This document shows positions 24,101-33,435 of a stretch of DNA of 64,000 bases, piece by piece; the first letter of the stretch is position 1, and each line of letters starts with the position of its first letter. The stretch lies in assembly GCA_000727475.1 (NCBI GenBank), contig KL647299.1, positions 531,461 to 595,460 of the forward strand, given 5' to 3'. Below the pieces are notes generated by a model that was not told where the DNA came from, made no database searches, and was given only the letters and a program-made list of their open reading frames with translations. The translations under genes were made by a program, and so were the position numbers. This DNA is from Sarcocystis neurona (lineage: Eukaryota > Apicomplexa > Conoidasida > Eucoccidiorida > Sarcocystidae).

Positions 24101-24734
24101 GCGCTTGTTTGCTCCGGTACTTTTGCCGGGCTCTGCAGATTCATCACCACCGCTAAAAGTCGGCAGGTCTAGCGAAGAATTGAGTTCCTCTCTTCCTATA
24201 GAAAACAACGCGTCAAGGAGACGAGACACGATCCGTATTGCAGGAGCGTCTACTCGAGATGAACTGGGAGCTGCGAGAGAAGCTTTTCTTCCACATCTGT
24301 CCGGTAAAGAAGGAGAGGCAGGGTTCTGGCTGCCCTCAAGTTTAGCCGGTGAACGCCCGCTGCGGGTAAGACGCTCACCATCCATTTTTGCACAGTTCGT
24401 ATCCCTGGCCGCCAGCAGCAACCTGCCGCAAGTGCAGCCAGATCGCCACCCACACCACAGCGGAGGGAGAGGAGACCGTAAAGGAGAACGCGTGGAAGGC
24501 AGAAGTCCCCATGCTGAGCCGGCAGAGGTACCTCCTGCTGGCGCTGCAGAAACAACGACGGAAGAACACAGTCGGAAACGCGATAGGAAAAGAGTGTATG
24601 TGAGTGGGCTCATGCATGTCACAGTTGGGGAATCGCTGATAATCAAAAGTGACCTGCGGGCCCACAATGGCGTCGTCCACTTTGTCGATAGACCTATTGT
24701 CCCTCAAGCATTGAGAGTCTCTTCGGAAAGCTGA
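21123..24734 (+). CDS. FAS1 (fasciclin) domain protein; 5' end uncertain (model 446 aa, 5 exons)
   Basis: FAS1 domains are extracellular adhesion modules. The proposed exons 21123-21309, 22675-23057, 23532-23547, 23720-23784 and 24045-24734 have compatible phases and give 446 residues. The start of the domain (SVFSAIIELLPPL) leads into the H1 motif GPFTIFVPTDEA and then VLAHVIPGEFRLKALLTE. The last exon ends with the H2 motif NGVVHFVDRPIVP, preceded by ESLIIKSDLRA. Between the halves sits an insertion of roughly 180-200 residues rich in Ser, Pro, Arg and Glu. The 22675-23057 and 24045-24734 exons are secure. The 16-nt exon is only phase-consistent, and the upstream 1.4-kb intron and start are tentative. 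The secretion signal might come from a Leu-rich frame in the CTG tract (ATG at 20767 or 21123). It straddles the repeat-rich/repeat-poor boundary. Confidence 0.62.
21480..22560. repeat. TA microsatellites and a short direct repeat inside the FAS1 gene intron
   Basis: TA runs lie at about 21482-21509 and 22023-22048. A directly repeated segment around GCGTCTGTTACGTGCTCAT begins near 22324 and again near 22442 (spacing 118 bp). All fall within the proposed 21310-22674 intron, and I see no coding signal in it. Confidence 0.7.
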
Positions 24735-25423
24735 TCGTTGCGCACAGGATTAATTATAATTTCGAAACAGGTTTTAGGAAATTTTCGCTTCGCGTGCTTT
24801 CGGAGCGGGAGATACGCTGACTATTTCCTTTTGCAGTTTGGCCTCGTTGTTTCGGCGAGACTATCCCTGCGGAAAACAAACCTTTTACCGGCACACACTT
24901 GCTGGTCCTTTTACTAGCTTCTTATGTCATTCGCCAGCACCCACATACGCGTCCGACCAGTCACGTGTCTCTCCTGCAACCTTGAAGCGAGAGCACTACA
25001 AGCTCAATACTTCGATGGTCGCGTATGGGTTGCTAACGTGCGCAGGTGAACTCATTGGTACAGTTGCGTTTTCCGCCTATATTGCAACTTCGGTTTCGTA
25101 ATGTCACGATTATGGCAGAGACCTGCCTGCCGCAGCGGGCGTTCAGCGGGATGTGTGGAGGTGACGCGACATGCCGTTAAATTGGGGAGTGCCGTAGGGG
25201 AAAGGGCGATAAGCATTAACGGAAAGTAATTTACCGTCGACAACTCAATGGTGTATTCGATTAGTCATGTCCTCGTCTCTCCTGAGCGTGTTGTAAACAT
25301 ACAGCGTGCCCTCGACGCCAGGTTGGGTGCTGTCGTGTGATACGACAGGATTGTCGATTGTGGGATATTGTGTACCATGCAGTCGCTCGCTAATTTCCTG
25401 GGCTGTGTGTGTACGTTAGACGT

Positions 25424-25455
<32 letters not shown>

Positions 25456-26430
25456 CGTGTAGATATATGTAGCAGTCCACAAGCGTGTAACACTCTGGCA
25501 GTGTGTCCAGCTCCTACGAAAAACATGCATAAATTCGGCGCACGGCTCAAGACGAGGAGCGACCGAGCACACGTGAAGGTGTCTTGGACGCGTAACTGCA
25601 GGAAGCAAGTCCCTGGTGATAGCAGACGGCAGCCGTCCCGTACAACGTGCATACATGGTCTACTGGCGAAGTTGTAATATCACTTGACAAGCCACAACGT
25701 TTTCATGTTTAAATTTCGCTGCGTAAGTCAAGTACGCAGCCGACTGTGTCGCCGTGTTTCGGGGTGCTCGCGTCTATCTTGGACAACGCTGCGTCAATTT
25801 TGCTCGTCACTTCAACACGTTCTTTTTTACAGATCTTCTCTACCACCTCCTTCGTGTCCGGATCGTCCCAAATACCCGGTGGCCAAGAACGAAACACTCT
25901 GCTTCCGAAGCACGTTTTCCTTCGGTTTCAAAGTTTTCTCTGTCTCTAAAAGCTACGTGCCAGCAAATAAACGAATTTTTCAAGCAGAGCAATCTGCGCG
26001 GTACAATTAATTACTGCTGTGTGTCTACAAGTATCATCACAGAAAATTAATACGTGTGCTTGCACGTATCCTGCTGTACGTGTACGTTGCCGCCTTCGCA
26101 GTGTCGGCTTTTCAATCCCAGTCGCCGTGAACATGCTTCACAGTGAGCCCACGCAGCCGCTCCTGTTCTCTACACAGAACCAGCAGCCGTTGTACGTTGC
26201 TGGTTGACTGTGATCTACCCTTCGTGTCACTCTGCCTCTCGAGGCAAACAGTAGTCTGATTAAGACCCAGACACGGAAATAAGTCGCAGCACACAGGAAA
26301 TAGTCTTCTTTTTGGGCAAAAGACGAAAAGCCTGCTCGCTTGCTGAGGACCGCGTAGGCAGCATACGGTGAGGAGATATTACAGATACCACACAGACCGG
26401 GATGGTGTTGCGAAAAGTGGCTACCGTTGC
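24735..26430. other. Mostly noncoding; TA run 25423-25456 and one probable minus exon
   Basis: Apart from the minus-strand exon reported separately (25709-25897), I see only short open frames and a TA microsatellite at 25423-25456. A plus-strand frame at 24838-25101 (87 residues) has no family resemblance. Confidence 0.5.
25709..25897 (-). CDS. Probable exon of an unrecognised minus-strand gene
   Basis: A hydrophilic open segment with good coding character (PPGIWDDPDTKEVVEKICKK, then VTSKIDAALSKIDASTPKHG) ends at a stop codon at 25709-25711. A GTACTT donor-like site lies 15 codons earlier. An AG acceptor-like site lies just upstream (GGAAGCAG), so this is more likely an internal or terminal exon than a whole gene. 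It could belong to the minus-strand gene at 27.0-26.4 kb, but I could not connect the phases. I do not recognise the family. Confidence 0.3.
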   Translation of the reverse strand: MFRSWPPGIWDDPDTKEVVEKICKKERVEVTSKIDAALSKIDASTPKHGDTVGCVLDLRSEI

Positions 26431-27006
26431 TCAACTGTTGAGGGATCCCCAATACTGCACAGCTGCCCCAAGATTTTGCCCAAACTGATAGTGGTTTAAT
26501 CGCCGGCGAAAACAGGTGTGTGTGTCCGAGTTCCCCCGTTTATCAACTCGTACATGATGTGAAACCTGCTCTCTGGTGGTGTCAGCGACCGTATGCTGTC
26601 CGTATTCATATAGAGGTCGCACCTGAAGCAGATGAGGCACCATGGATCGGTTGGGGACAGCACTACCGTACAAAGTGCCGACGTGGGAAATGGCGCCCCA
26701 CGTAAGGTCGTCTCAATAATCGCCTGAAACAACAACGCGAAAGAAGTAGGCTTCCATGAAGGCCATACCATCCGCGAATGCAGCGCAGCAGTTTTGGTAG
26801 ACATTGTCAATGCATCAAAAGACACATCTTCAAATGTGCTCCATTTGAATTTCATTGACTCGTACTTAGTAACAAGGCGTTGAAGGCAGGATGGCCATAC
26901 TGTACGGACGACGCGCGCCTTCTGGAATTGTACTCTTGTCTAGAGCGCGTACTAACAGAGTGGAAAGGCGTGGGTCATAATGGTATTCTGAAATCTCCTC
27001 ATAGAC
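26431..27006 (-). CDS. Unrecognised minus-strand gene, 3' part (4 exons proposed)
   Basis: Four phase-0 segments can be chained: 27006-26953 (VYEEISEYHYDPRLSTLL), 26864-26769 (MKFKWSTFEDVSFDALTMST), 26723-26667 (AIIETTLRGAPFPTSALCT) and 26622-26431 (VRPLYEYGQHTVADTT, ending GAAVQYWGSLNS at a stop). Each junction is GT-AG. The last two introns would be only 45 and 44 nt, much shorter than every other intron modelled here (100 nt or more). The 45-nt one is stop-free and a multiple of three, so it may be retained. The 5' end is not resolved. I recognise no domain, and the chain rests on coding texture alone. Confidence 0.3.
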
Positions 27007-28123
27007 CTGGAAATAGGGGAGCGGTGGAGCCCTTCGTATAAGCCTGGGACAAGCGGCTTGTCTGCTGTCTTTCCCCTCAACTTTGCAGAACGTTCGGTCG
27101 GTACGCGTGCAAGTGTCTGGTAGCTCGTGCCAGCTTCGGCGCAGCCGTCGATGCGCACCATTGAAGAAGACACAGCAAGCGAGGCTCCTCCAGTTCCTAG
27201 CGTAGAGTGCTACGGAAAGCAAATAGCCAGCATTGTGTCCCGGAGGACAACGTGCTTTCATTTGTTCCATGGTCGTACACCGGAATGGAAGAAAAAATTA
27301 CAAACACCACAAATCTCTTACACGTTCGTTGAGGCTACGAGCGTATCAGTGCTACCGTGCACCAGGGTCGGCGCCACTGGTCGCGAGAGCAGGGTGGGTG
27401 CTTCACTTTTTCTGCAACAGCTACCCGGCGGAGGGACTATTCCCAGTGTGAGTAGGAAAGAAAAATTTGTCTTCTTGCGTATCCATACAGACGGAGGAAT
27501 AGCATTTTTATCACGCGCTGGTCGCGAGCCTTCAGTGTACGACTGCATACCGGGCCTCTTACCTGGCAGAGGTACTAGCATCGCGCAAATGGAAACCGAA
27601 GCTCAGAGGACGTTGTAACTTGTACGGAACAGCGCTCCTGACAACTTGCACAGAACTGCGCGAAGGGTAAAAGCGCTTCACGGCTGCGCCGACGAGGAGG
27701 TCAGGTTCACCACTGAAGAGAGCTATGCTTCTACAGGTCGCAACGCTGCCCTTTTTTATGGCTTAACCAACAAACACGCACGTGGCTGCACATCTGCCCT
27801 CATCTTGGACAAAGGTGATGTAGCGTACGTGTGGAGAAAGCCGCCGCTCAAATGCGGGGATGTGCTCACACCTCGGTGACTTCAGCGTCCAGCGCCAACA
27901 TACTCAGTTTACGATCTAGGTGGTGCACCTTCTGGAAGTTTGGTTTCCACTTGGGCAGCAGAAATTAACCTGTAAGTCGAGAGTGGTCCAGGATAAGCTG
28001 TTTCGTGGGAAACAGGGCAGATGCACCAGCCGGCAGTGTGGAGTGTCCACTTGAGGGAGACGAACAGTTAACTTGATCAGTTTATCATTAAACCGTGAGC
28101 ATGTAAACGGTGGCACGCGGACA

Positions 28124-28879
28124 ATGTGCCTCTGTGGCGTGTGCAACAAAATCGCCTTGAAATGGAGGGTGGCTGTATTATATGTATTTCCATTTGTCTA
28201 CTGTTGCATGCTGCTGATAGTTCTAGGTCTCATACCCTCACCCTTTACTACTTATCCACTGCTATCCGCATCCTGCCTCATTTTCGCTGTGTTGAACTTG
28301 CTGACAGCGGTTGTTGGACTGCTCGGCGTATTTAAAGGAATCGACGCGGCTCTACGCGGCACGGTGGTGCTGCTGGTGATGGAGAATCTCATGCTGTTGT
28401 TCGTTGCCCTTTTCTTTCTGTTCTCTGCTGTGTACCGTTCGCTTCCTGCGGGGCTTCGTCCGAGCGGGGAGACCACCGCAAAATCTACACCAGGGTGGCA
28501 CATGGCTCGTGTCATCTACTGGGGAGAAGGGAAACACATTGGTGACACGGGGGGGAAAGTGGAATACTTGGGCCCTCTATGGAAGCAGGGCTTTCTCCCG
28601 TGGCAGCCCGAAACCAAGTGGTTATTTCTTCTAACCGGAAGTGCTTTTCTCGTAGTGAGCACATCTTTGACCATGTGCTGCTTGTGGGCAGTCGCAGAGT
28701 TTCAGGCGGAGCTCGACGCTGACGCATTCGTGGAAGATGCTAGGAATTTACGAGAAAGCGAGCGCATGATGCTGTTGCAGACATGCAGGAGCCACCAACA
28801 GGGTGTGGTTGAACACAGAATGTTCCATAACTCCTCGCTACCTGACAAAGGCCGCACGTGGCTCAGTGTGACGGCTTGA
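28124..28879 (+). CDS. Four-transmembrane protein of unknown family (251 aa, single exon)
   Basis: The frame opens at ATG 28124 (MCLCGVCNKIALKW) and stops at 28877-28879. The N-terminus has three Cys within seven residues, a possible S-acylation site. Hydrophobic segments lie at about residues 17-36, 44-68, 77-99 and 168-192. The first three are closely spaced, and a loop of about 65 residues separates TM3 from TM4. The C-terminal tail of about 55 residues is charged (AELDADAFVEDARNLRESER). The layout, two pairs of helices with a longer loop before TM4, resembles tetraspan membrane proteins. I see no CCG or other tetraspanin signature, so no family is assigned. It has no introns, unlike its neighbours. 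Confidence 0.6.
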   Translation: MCLCGVCNKIALKWRVAVLYVFPFVYCCMLLIVLGLIPSPFTTYPLLSASCLIFAVLNLLTAVVGLLGVFKGIDAALRGTVVLLVMENLMLLFVALFFLFSAVYRSLPAGLRPSGETTAKSTPGWHMARVIYWGEGKHIGDTGGKVEYLGPLWKQGFLPWQPETKWLFLLTGSAFLVVSTSLTMCCLWAVAEFQAELDADAFVEDARNLRESERMMLLQTCRSHQQGVVEHRMFHNSSLPDKGRTWLSVTA

Positions 28880-29106
28880 TCGGCGGGACCCGTTTCGCCT
28901 TTTCACAAGGGAAGAAAAGGCGATAATTTTCAGGAACTGCTCCTGGATCCTAACAACATGAGTTGACCAGAGAACACGGGAAGTTGTCTCGCAGTGTCTC
29001 AGTGAACGCTGTCGTCGATCTCCACAGCGCACTTTTCCCCTTCGCACACAGCAGCACATCACATTTTCATGGGCTTAAGCTAGAAACTCTGCAACGACAT
29101 TCCAAC

Positions 29107-29396
29107 ATGACTTGGAAAAGTAAGTTAAGAGCGTGTTTCATCGGGTGAAGAGGTTTACTTTTCCGGTGTGTTTTGTCGATATCCATATACTACTCGTTTT
29201 TTGTCAGGGGGGGGACAGCCAAACTCGTGGCCCACACCCTACTACACATAGACATATGCAGAAGCGTGGTGAGTTCGTGTATGTTGACGACGCATGTGCA
29301 GCTGCGTCGGCGACTTACAACACGTGTGAAGACGTAAATCTGCAGACAGCCTTGTACGCTGCTGACAATGAGGTTAAAAAAGTGATGGACCCTTGA
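29107..29396 (+). CDS. Possible small gene, two exons, with a G-homopolymer phase conflict
   Basis: ATG 29107 is followed after 13 nt by an excellent donor (AAAA|GTAAGT). A pyrimidine-rich acceptor TTTTTTGTCAG precedes a run of seven Gs at about 29207. After the run, one frame stays open to 29396 with good coding character (KRGEFVYVDDACAAASATYN, ending ADNEVKKVMDP). That frame is not the phase set by the first exon; one fewer G, or two more, would restore it. Possible explanations are a sequencing or assembly slip in the homopolymer, a different upstream exon, or no gene at all. The family is not recognised. Confidence 0.25.
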
Positions 29397-30887
29397 GAGG
29401 TGTCCTTTGTATACAGGAGGACTGAAGCACAGGAACAGCTTGTAGTGTGCCCACGGCGAGCGTACCTAACGAGTGTGTTCGCACACACCTTGTCTACGGT
29501 TTGCCCCGGTGCTTTCAGAAAAAAACTACGGATTTCACCTAAAATGGCGATATAACACTTGCTTTGAAAGCCTGAAAAGCACGCGACTCTCCCGAGCAGC
29601 TTGAAAGCTGCAGGCAGTCGCGACCTCTCCAGGAAGATAATATTATCCTGAAGTGTTGTTAGTGGTTCACAGATTGAAGTGGTACGTGGGGAGCTCTTTC
29701 GCTGGCTCCCACTCTCCACGAACAGGACGCACGCTGTGTCACCCTGCGGCAATCATCTGGATACCTCGATTTTAGTGACTGAAATTGCTGGTCGCAATGC
29801 GTATAGGATTTTCTTATCTGAAGGCGTGTGTCTCCGCAGAAAGGCATGTTCTACGATATTGTTGCCTCCGTCTTCACAAAATTGAAGAGAGGGCGAACAA
29901 GTCTTTCGAGAACTCACCACTTCATGTGAACGCTCAAGAGAAACCGTCTCAAGCTCACGGTGACACAGGGAAAGATCCGCTTCCTGTTCACCCTCAGCAC
30001 CTGCTCGCTGTGGACAATATATGTTGTACTTGTAAAGGTGCATGTACAATTTGTGTAAGGCAAAGAAAAACGTCACCGATTTTATGGTTGACACTCCTCG
30101 ACGTTTGCGAGCTGACACTCCGTTCTCGAGGCGTGTTCTTTCTTCTCCTAGTGTCTTTTCCGTTCAGCTCCTGCTGCTTGGCTCCTTCCCTCCTAGCGCC
30201 AGCCAAGCAGCAACGCTGCATCGTGGCGCCAACGGACGAGACAAAGCACGAGAGGAACTAACAGCTCAGCACACCTCTTCAAAATATACTTAGGTGTGTT
30301 CAGAGCCGTTTTTGAACCTAGGACGTGTTACCACGTGCAGAAAAAGAGAGTCCTACATGAAAACTCTTCATACGATACTGTGAGGTGTGCTTTCTGTCAA
30401 CAAATTTACTTCTGCGACGTACATCTTGTTACATGAGTATATGTTTGAGGACAACTCAGCCGTGTGGTTTGGAGACTTCTTAAAGACGGAGGACGCACTA
30501 CCGCCTGCGGTACAGAAGCAACTACAAAAATGCCGGTCATTGACGTAATAGCTATCATATTGTCACACGAGTAAACCCTAATTCAGTTCGGCATTGTTGT
30601 TTCATTGAATGCTTGCCGATACGCTCCGGTACTTCCACACTTAACAGTGACCAGAAGACTCCTCGAGCTCTATTTCTTGCTAGTAAAGCACCACTCTCGC
30701 CGCTGTTCTTAATGCAGTGGACCACATCAGCTTGTCGACAGCCCACAGCAGTATGCTCCCTCCCCGTTCGACAGGCGCGGTTTTCGCTCGCTCATGCAAA
30801 TTTTCGACAGTAAACCTCTTCTTTCGTATTGCACCAGGCGCGGGCGTCCTCAGATTGACGTCCATCGTAATATAGGATGAGATCTCT
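29397..30887. other. Unresolved intergenic stretch
   Basis: Open frames of 120-155 residues exist on both strands (plus 29797-30261, minus 29315-29752 and 29753-30118) and overlap one another. None shows a domain, a clean start with consistent codon texture, or splice partners. The DNAL1 stop at 30888 marks the right edge. I see no RNA gene or repeat here. Confidence 0.4.
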
Positions 30888-32463
30888 CTACGCTAGCATT
30901 TGAGCCTTCTCTCGCATATCTTCAGTCACCTGGAAGCAAAGGCGTCAGCTTTTTTCCTTTCGACGAAGAATAAGGACGTAACACTCATGTTGCGTGTTAT
31001 CCCGCTGGAAAAAAGTGTCCGCTACATACCGTTTCGCCGTCCAGTGTTGTCAGCTTTGGTAGTCTTCGGAGCATCTGTGATCGCACGTCATCCTACGAAA
31101 GAGAACGCACAGAAACGCCTTGCCCACCGTCCTTTGAAGACGTTTGTCATTTCCTCGCAGCCGAAATGTGCAGGGACAAAGATGCTCTGTTCCGCTTAAC
31201 GTGACTCTGCTTACAGCCGTCTCGTAGAACGGGTTTCCCTTGAAGAGGACGTTGGCTATGTGGGGAAGTGCCGCCTGCAGCACAGCACGCGCAATCCCGT
31301 CTTCGCGCATAAGAAATAGTTCAGAACAATATCGACAGGCGCCTCCTAAACCGAATGTCCCCGAGCGCTATGGGCGGCAGCTGTTTTGTGCGAAGGCGAC
31401 TATGCTGACGTAGGGGTCGGGTCAGTGAAACGCAACACCCGTACGTGTTGCGCCGTATGACTCGAATAGAGAAGGCAGCAAACAGACCGTCTTCGTCCCC
31501 GCCAACCTCCTGCAAAAGTCGTGCCACGTTTTCAACCTAGATGCAAAGAAGCGCCAAACGTCATGCAACGGGCCTTACGAGCTTCTCCACCTCCTCCCAA
31601 GTCTTAATCTTGTTATTTGACATGTAGAGCACTTCCAACTTCACGCAAGGCTGTAAGCCATCGAGCTTCTCTATCTGATTGTAGGAGAGCCACAGCTCCC
31701 TTAGTGTCTGCCCTACTTCCTCCAGACCACTTATCCGTTTGATCTGATTTCGGGCCAAGGATAAAACCTGCAAGTTTTCTAAATTACCGGGCATCGCACC
31801 AGCACCAGGACACATCCACCTTTCAACCTCAAGTCTCTTGGAGTCATTTCCGTCACACGTTAGAAAAGGGATAGGGGCAGCATCGAAGGTTTTACTGCCT
31901 CACCGAAAATGTGTGGTCTCTATGCAAAGTCTACAAATCAGAATTACACTCAATGTGTAATTGCAGGTACGGGCACAGTTGCAAGCGACCGCCTACTCAG
32001 GTTTGGAAGATTAATGATCTTTTCAATGCAGTTCGTCGATAAAGAGAGGTGCTTGCACGCGACAAGCGCGTTCAAGGAATTGTCCATTTTCTCTATTGGA
32101 GGCAGCTGACAGATGAGTCGGACTTGCTCCGCCTCTGCCGCGGGAATACCTGCGCGCCCGCACATCCGTTGACGCAGTCTGCCCGTGTAGGTCTGTGTAC
32201 GCTCGGAACGCCTTTAAAAAGACGAATATCTCTCTGCTGTGCTGCAATGGAGGATGGTGTACATTGGTAAGGAGCTGTTCACGTTGGCTATTAGTCCACA
32301 CGCAGCAGAAATGCACCTCAGAAGCCAACCTGCCCTTGCTGCATTCTCCGTAACGTCAGCAGCTCATCCATTGCTAGCGTGTGCAGATATGGGCCTACTC
32401 ACCTGCTTTCTCTTCAAAGAACTGAATTGCTTTCGCACAGGGCGTGCCTCCGGTCGGTTTCAT
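30888..32463 (-). CDS. DNAL1: Axonemal dynein light chain 1 (LC1) homologue, complete, 6 exons, 192 aa
   Basis: LC1 is the leucine-rich-repeat light chain of outer-arm axonemal dynein. It binds the gamma (outer) heavy chain motor and microtubules and is needed for flagellar beating. Minus-strand exons are 32463-32403, 32149-31997, 31778-31579, 31274-31215, 31092-31030 and 30929-30888. All are GT-AG with consistent phases (579 nt). The N-terminal helix ([10 protein letters not shown]) is followed by [14 protein letters not shown] and [14 protein letters not shown], near-identical to the family consensus. LRR blocks follow ([45 protein letters not shown]), then [11 protein letters not shown] and the C-terminal [12 protein letters not shown] cap. 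Length (192) matches the usual 190-200 residues. It is head-to-head with the kinesin-14 gene. In coccidia the only flagellated stage is the microgamete, so expression there is expected (inference). Confidence 0.95.
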
Positions 32464-33435
32464 TGTGAGACCCTGCAGTCCATGCTACGATGCCGCCCGG
32501 CTAACAAAGCAGAATGCTGCATGACGTCAGGTCAGTTTGCACTGTGAGTCGCAAACGACACGCGTTTGTGGACTCTGCAAAGCTGTGAGGTTGAATGAAC
32601 GACTGACGGCTGGACACGAAATTGAACAAGACTAAACTCTTATAGGCGGTGTGAAGATTTCAATCTGCAGCTGAAGGTCGGGCATGGTACTAAGTTACAC
32701 TACTCTTCTGCGAACGAATCTGTGCTTAAAACACGGAGCTAAAGAAGTGTTGGAAGAGAAAATTTACTTCAGTGTTTCACGACGAAGCCACCGCCATCTA
32801 TGGCGTAGAGCAGGTTTTACGTCCCAGCAACGAGTCCGCCATGTCGCTGCTCCACCAACTGCGAATCCCAGTGGCTCAGAATACACGGTAAAGCGGAAGA
32901 AATATTACACGTGACCAGAAATCTGTGCTGGACGAAACGTGAAGGTCTCTGTACAGTGCAGTTCCTTTTTTCCTGGGTACTCAGGTCACCGTCCTGGGGC
33001 GCAAAGGCCTGCGTCTTTGCGAAACATTCGCTGGACGCGGCCCCCCATGCCACTGGCGCCCTTCTATATATACTACAGTTTGTGTTGACGCACGGCCCTT
33101 TTGGCGGAAGCAACGTGTGTACGGCATTTGTAGGCTTTAGCAGGTGAATACAGCGCAGCACAGCGGCTTACACATGTTTCCCCCATGATAATGCCTCGGA
33201 CGCTGTGGATTTCTGTTGAGCTTCTGCAATGCCAACACGTAGAAGACACGAGCACCCCAAGCCAGAGAACCTAGCACAATAAACTGTTTCCTTACTGCTT
33301 TGACAGAGATTCATTCACCAATGCAGGGCAGCTCGTGGGCGCTATGTGCTACGGATACTTGTAATGTCGAATTCGGACGTAGATCTAGCCTCAATCACAG
33401 AGTAAAAATCCCTTTCATAGAACCTGTGGCGAACA
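32464..33435. promoter_or_regulatory. Divergent intergenic region between DNAL1 and kinesin-14 start codons
   Basis: About 970 bp separate the two ATGs, which face away from each other. Both promoters and 5' UTRs should therefore lie here unless there are undetected upstream noncoding exons. No recognisable core promoter or TGCATGC motif was seen. Small open frames (for example plus 32684-32914) have no family resemblance. Confidence 0.35.

Noticed and set aside
24250..24667. Minus-strand frames of 101-259 residues opposite the FAS1 gene
   Set aside because: They are shadows of the last FAS1 exon; the H2 motif on the plus strand decides the coding strand.
32239..32547. 102-residue plus-strand frame
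   Set aside because: It is antisense to exon 1 and intron 1 of the DNAL1 gene, whose exon ([10 protein letters not shown]) is conserved on the minus strand.
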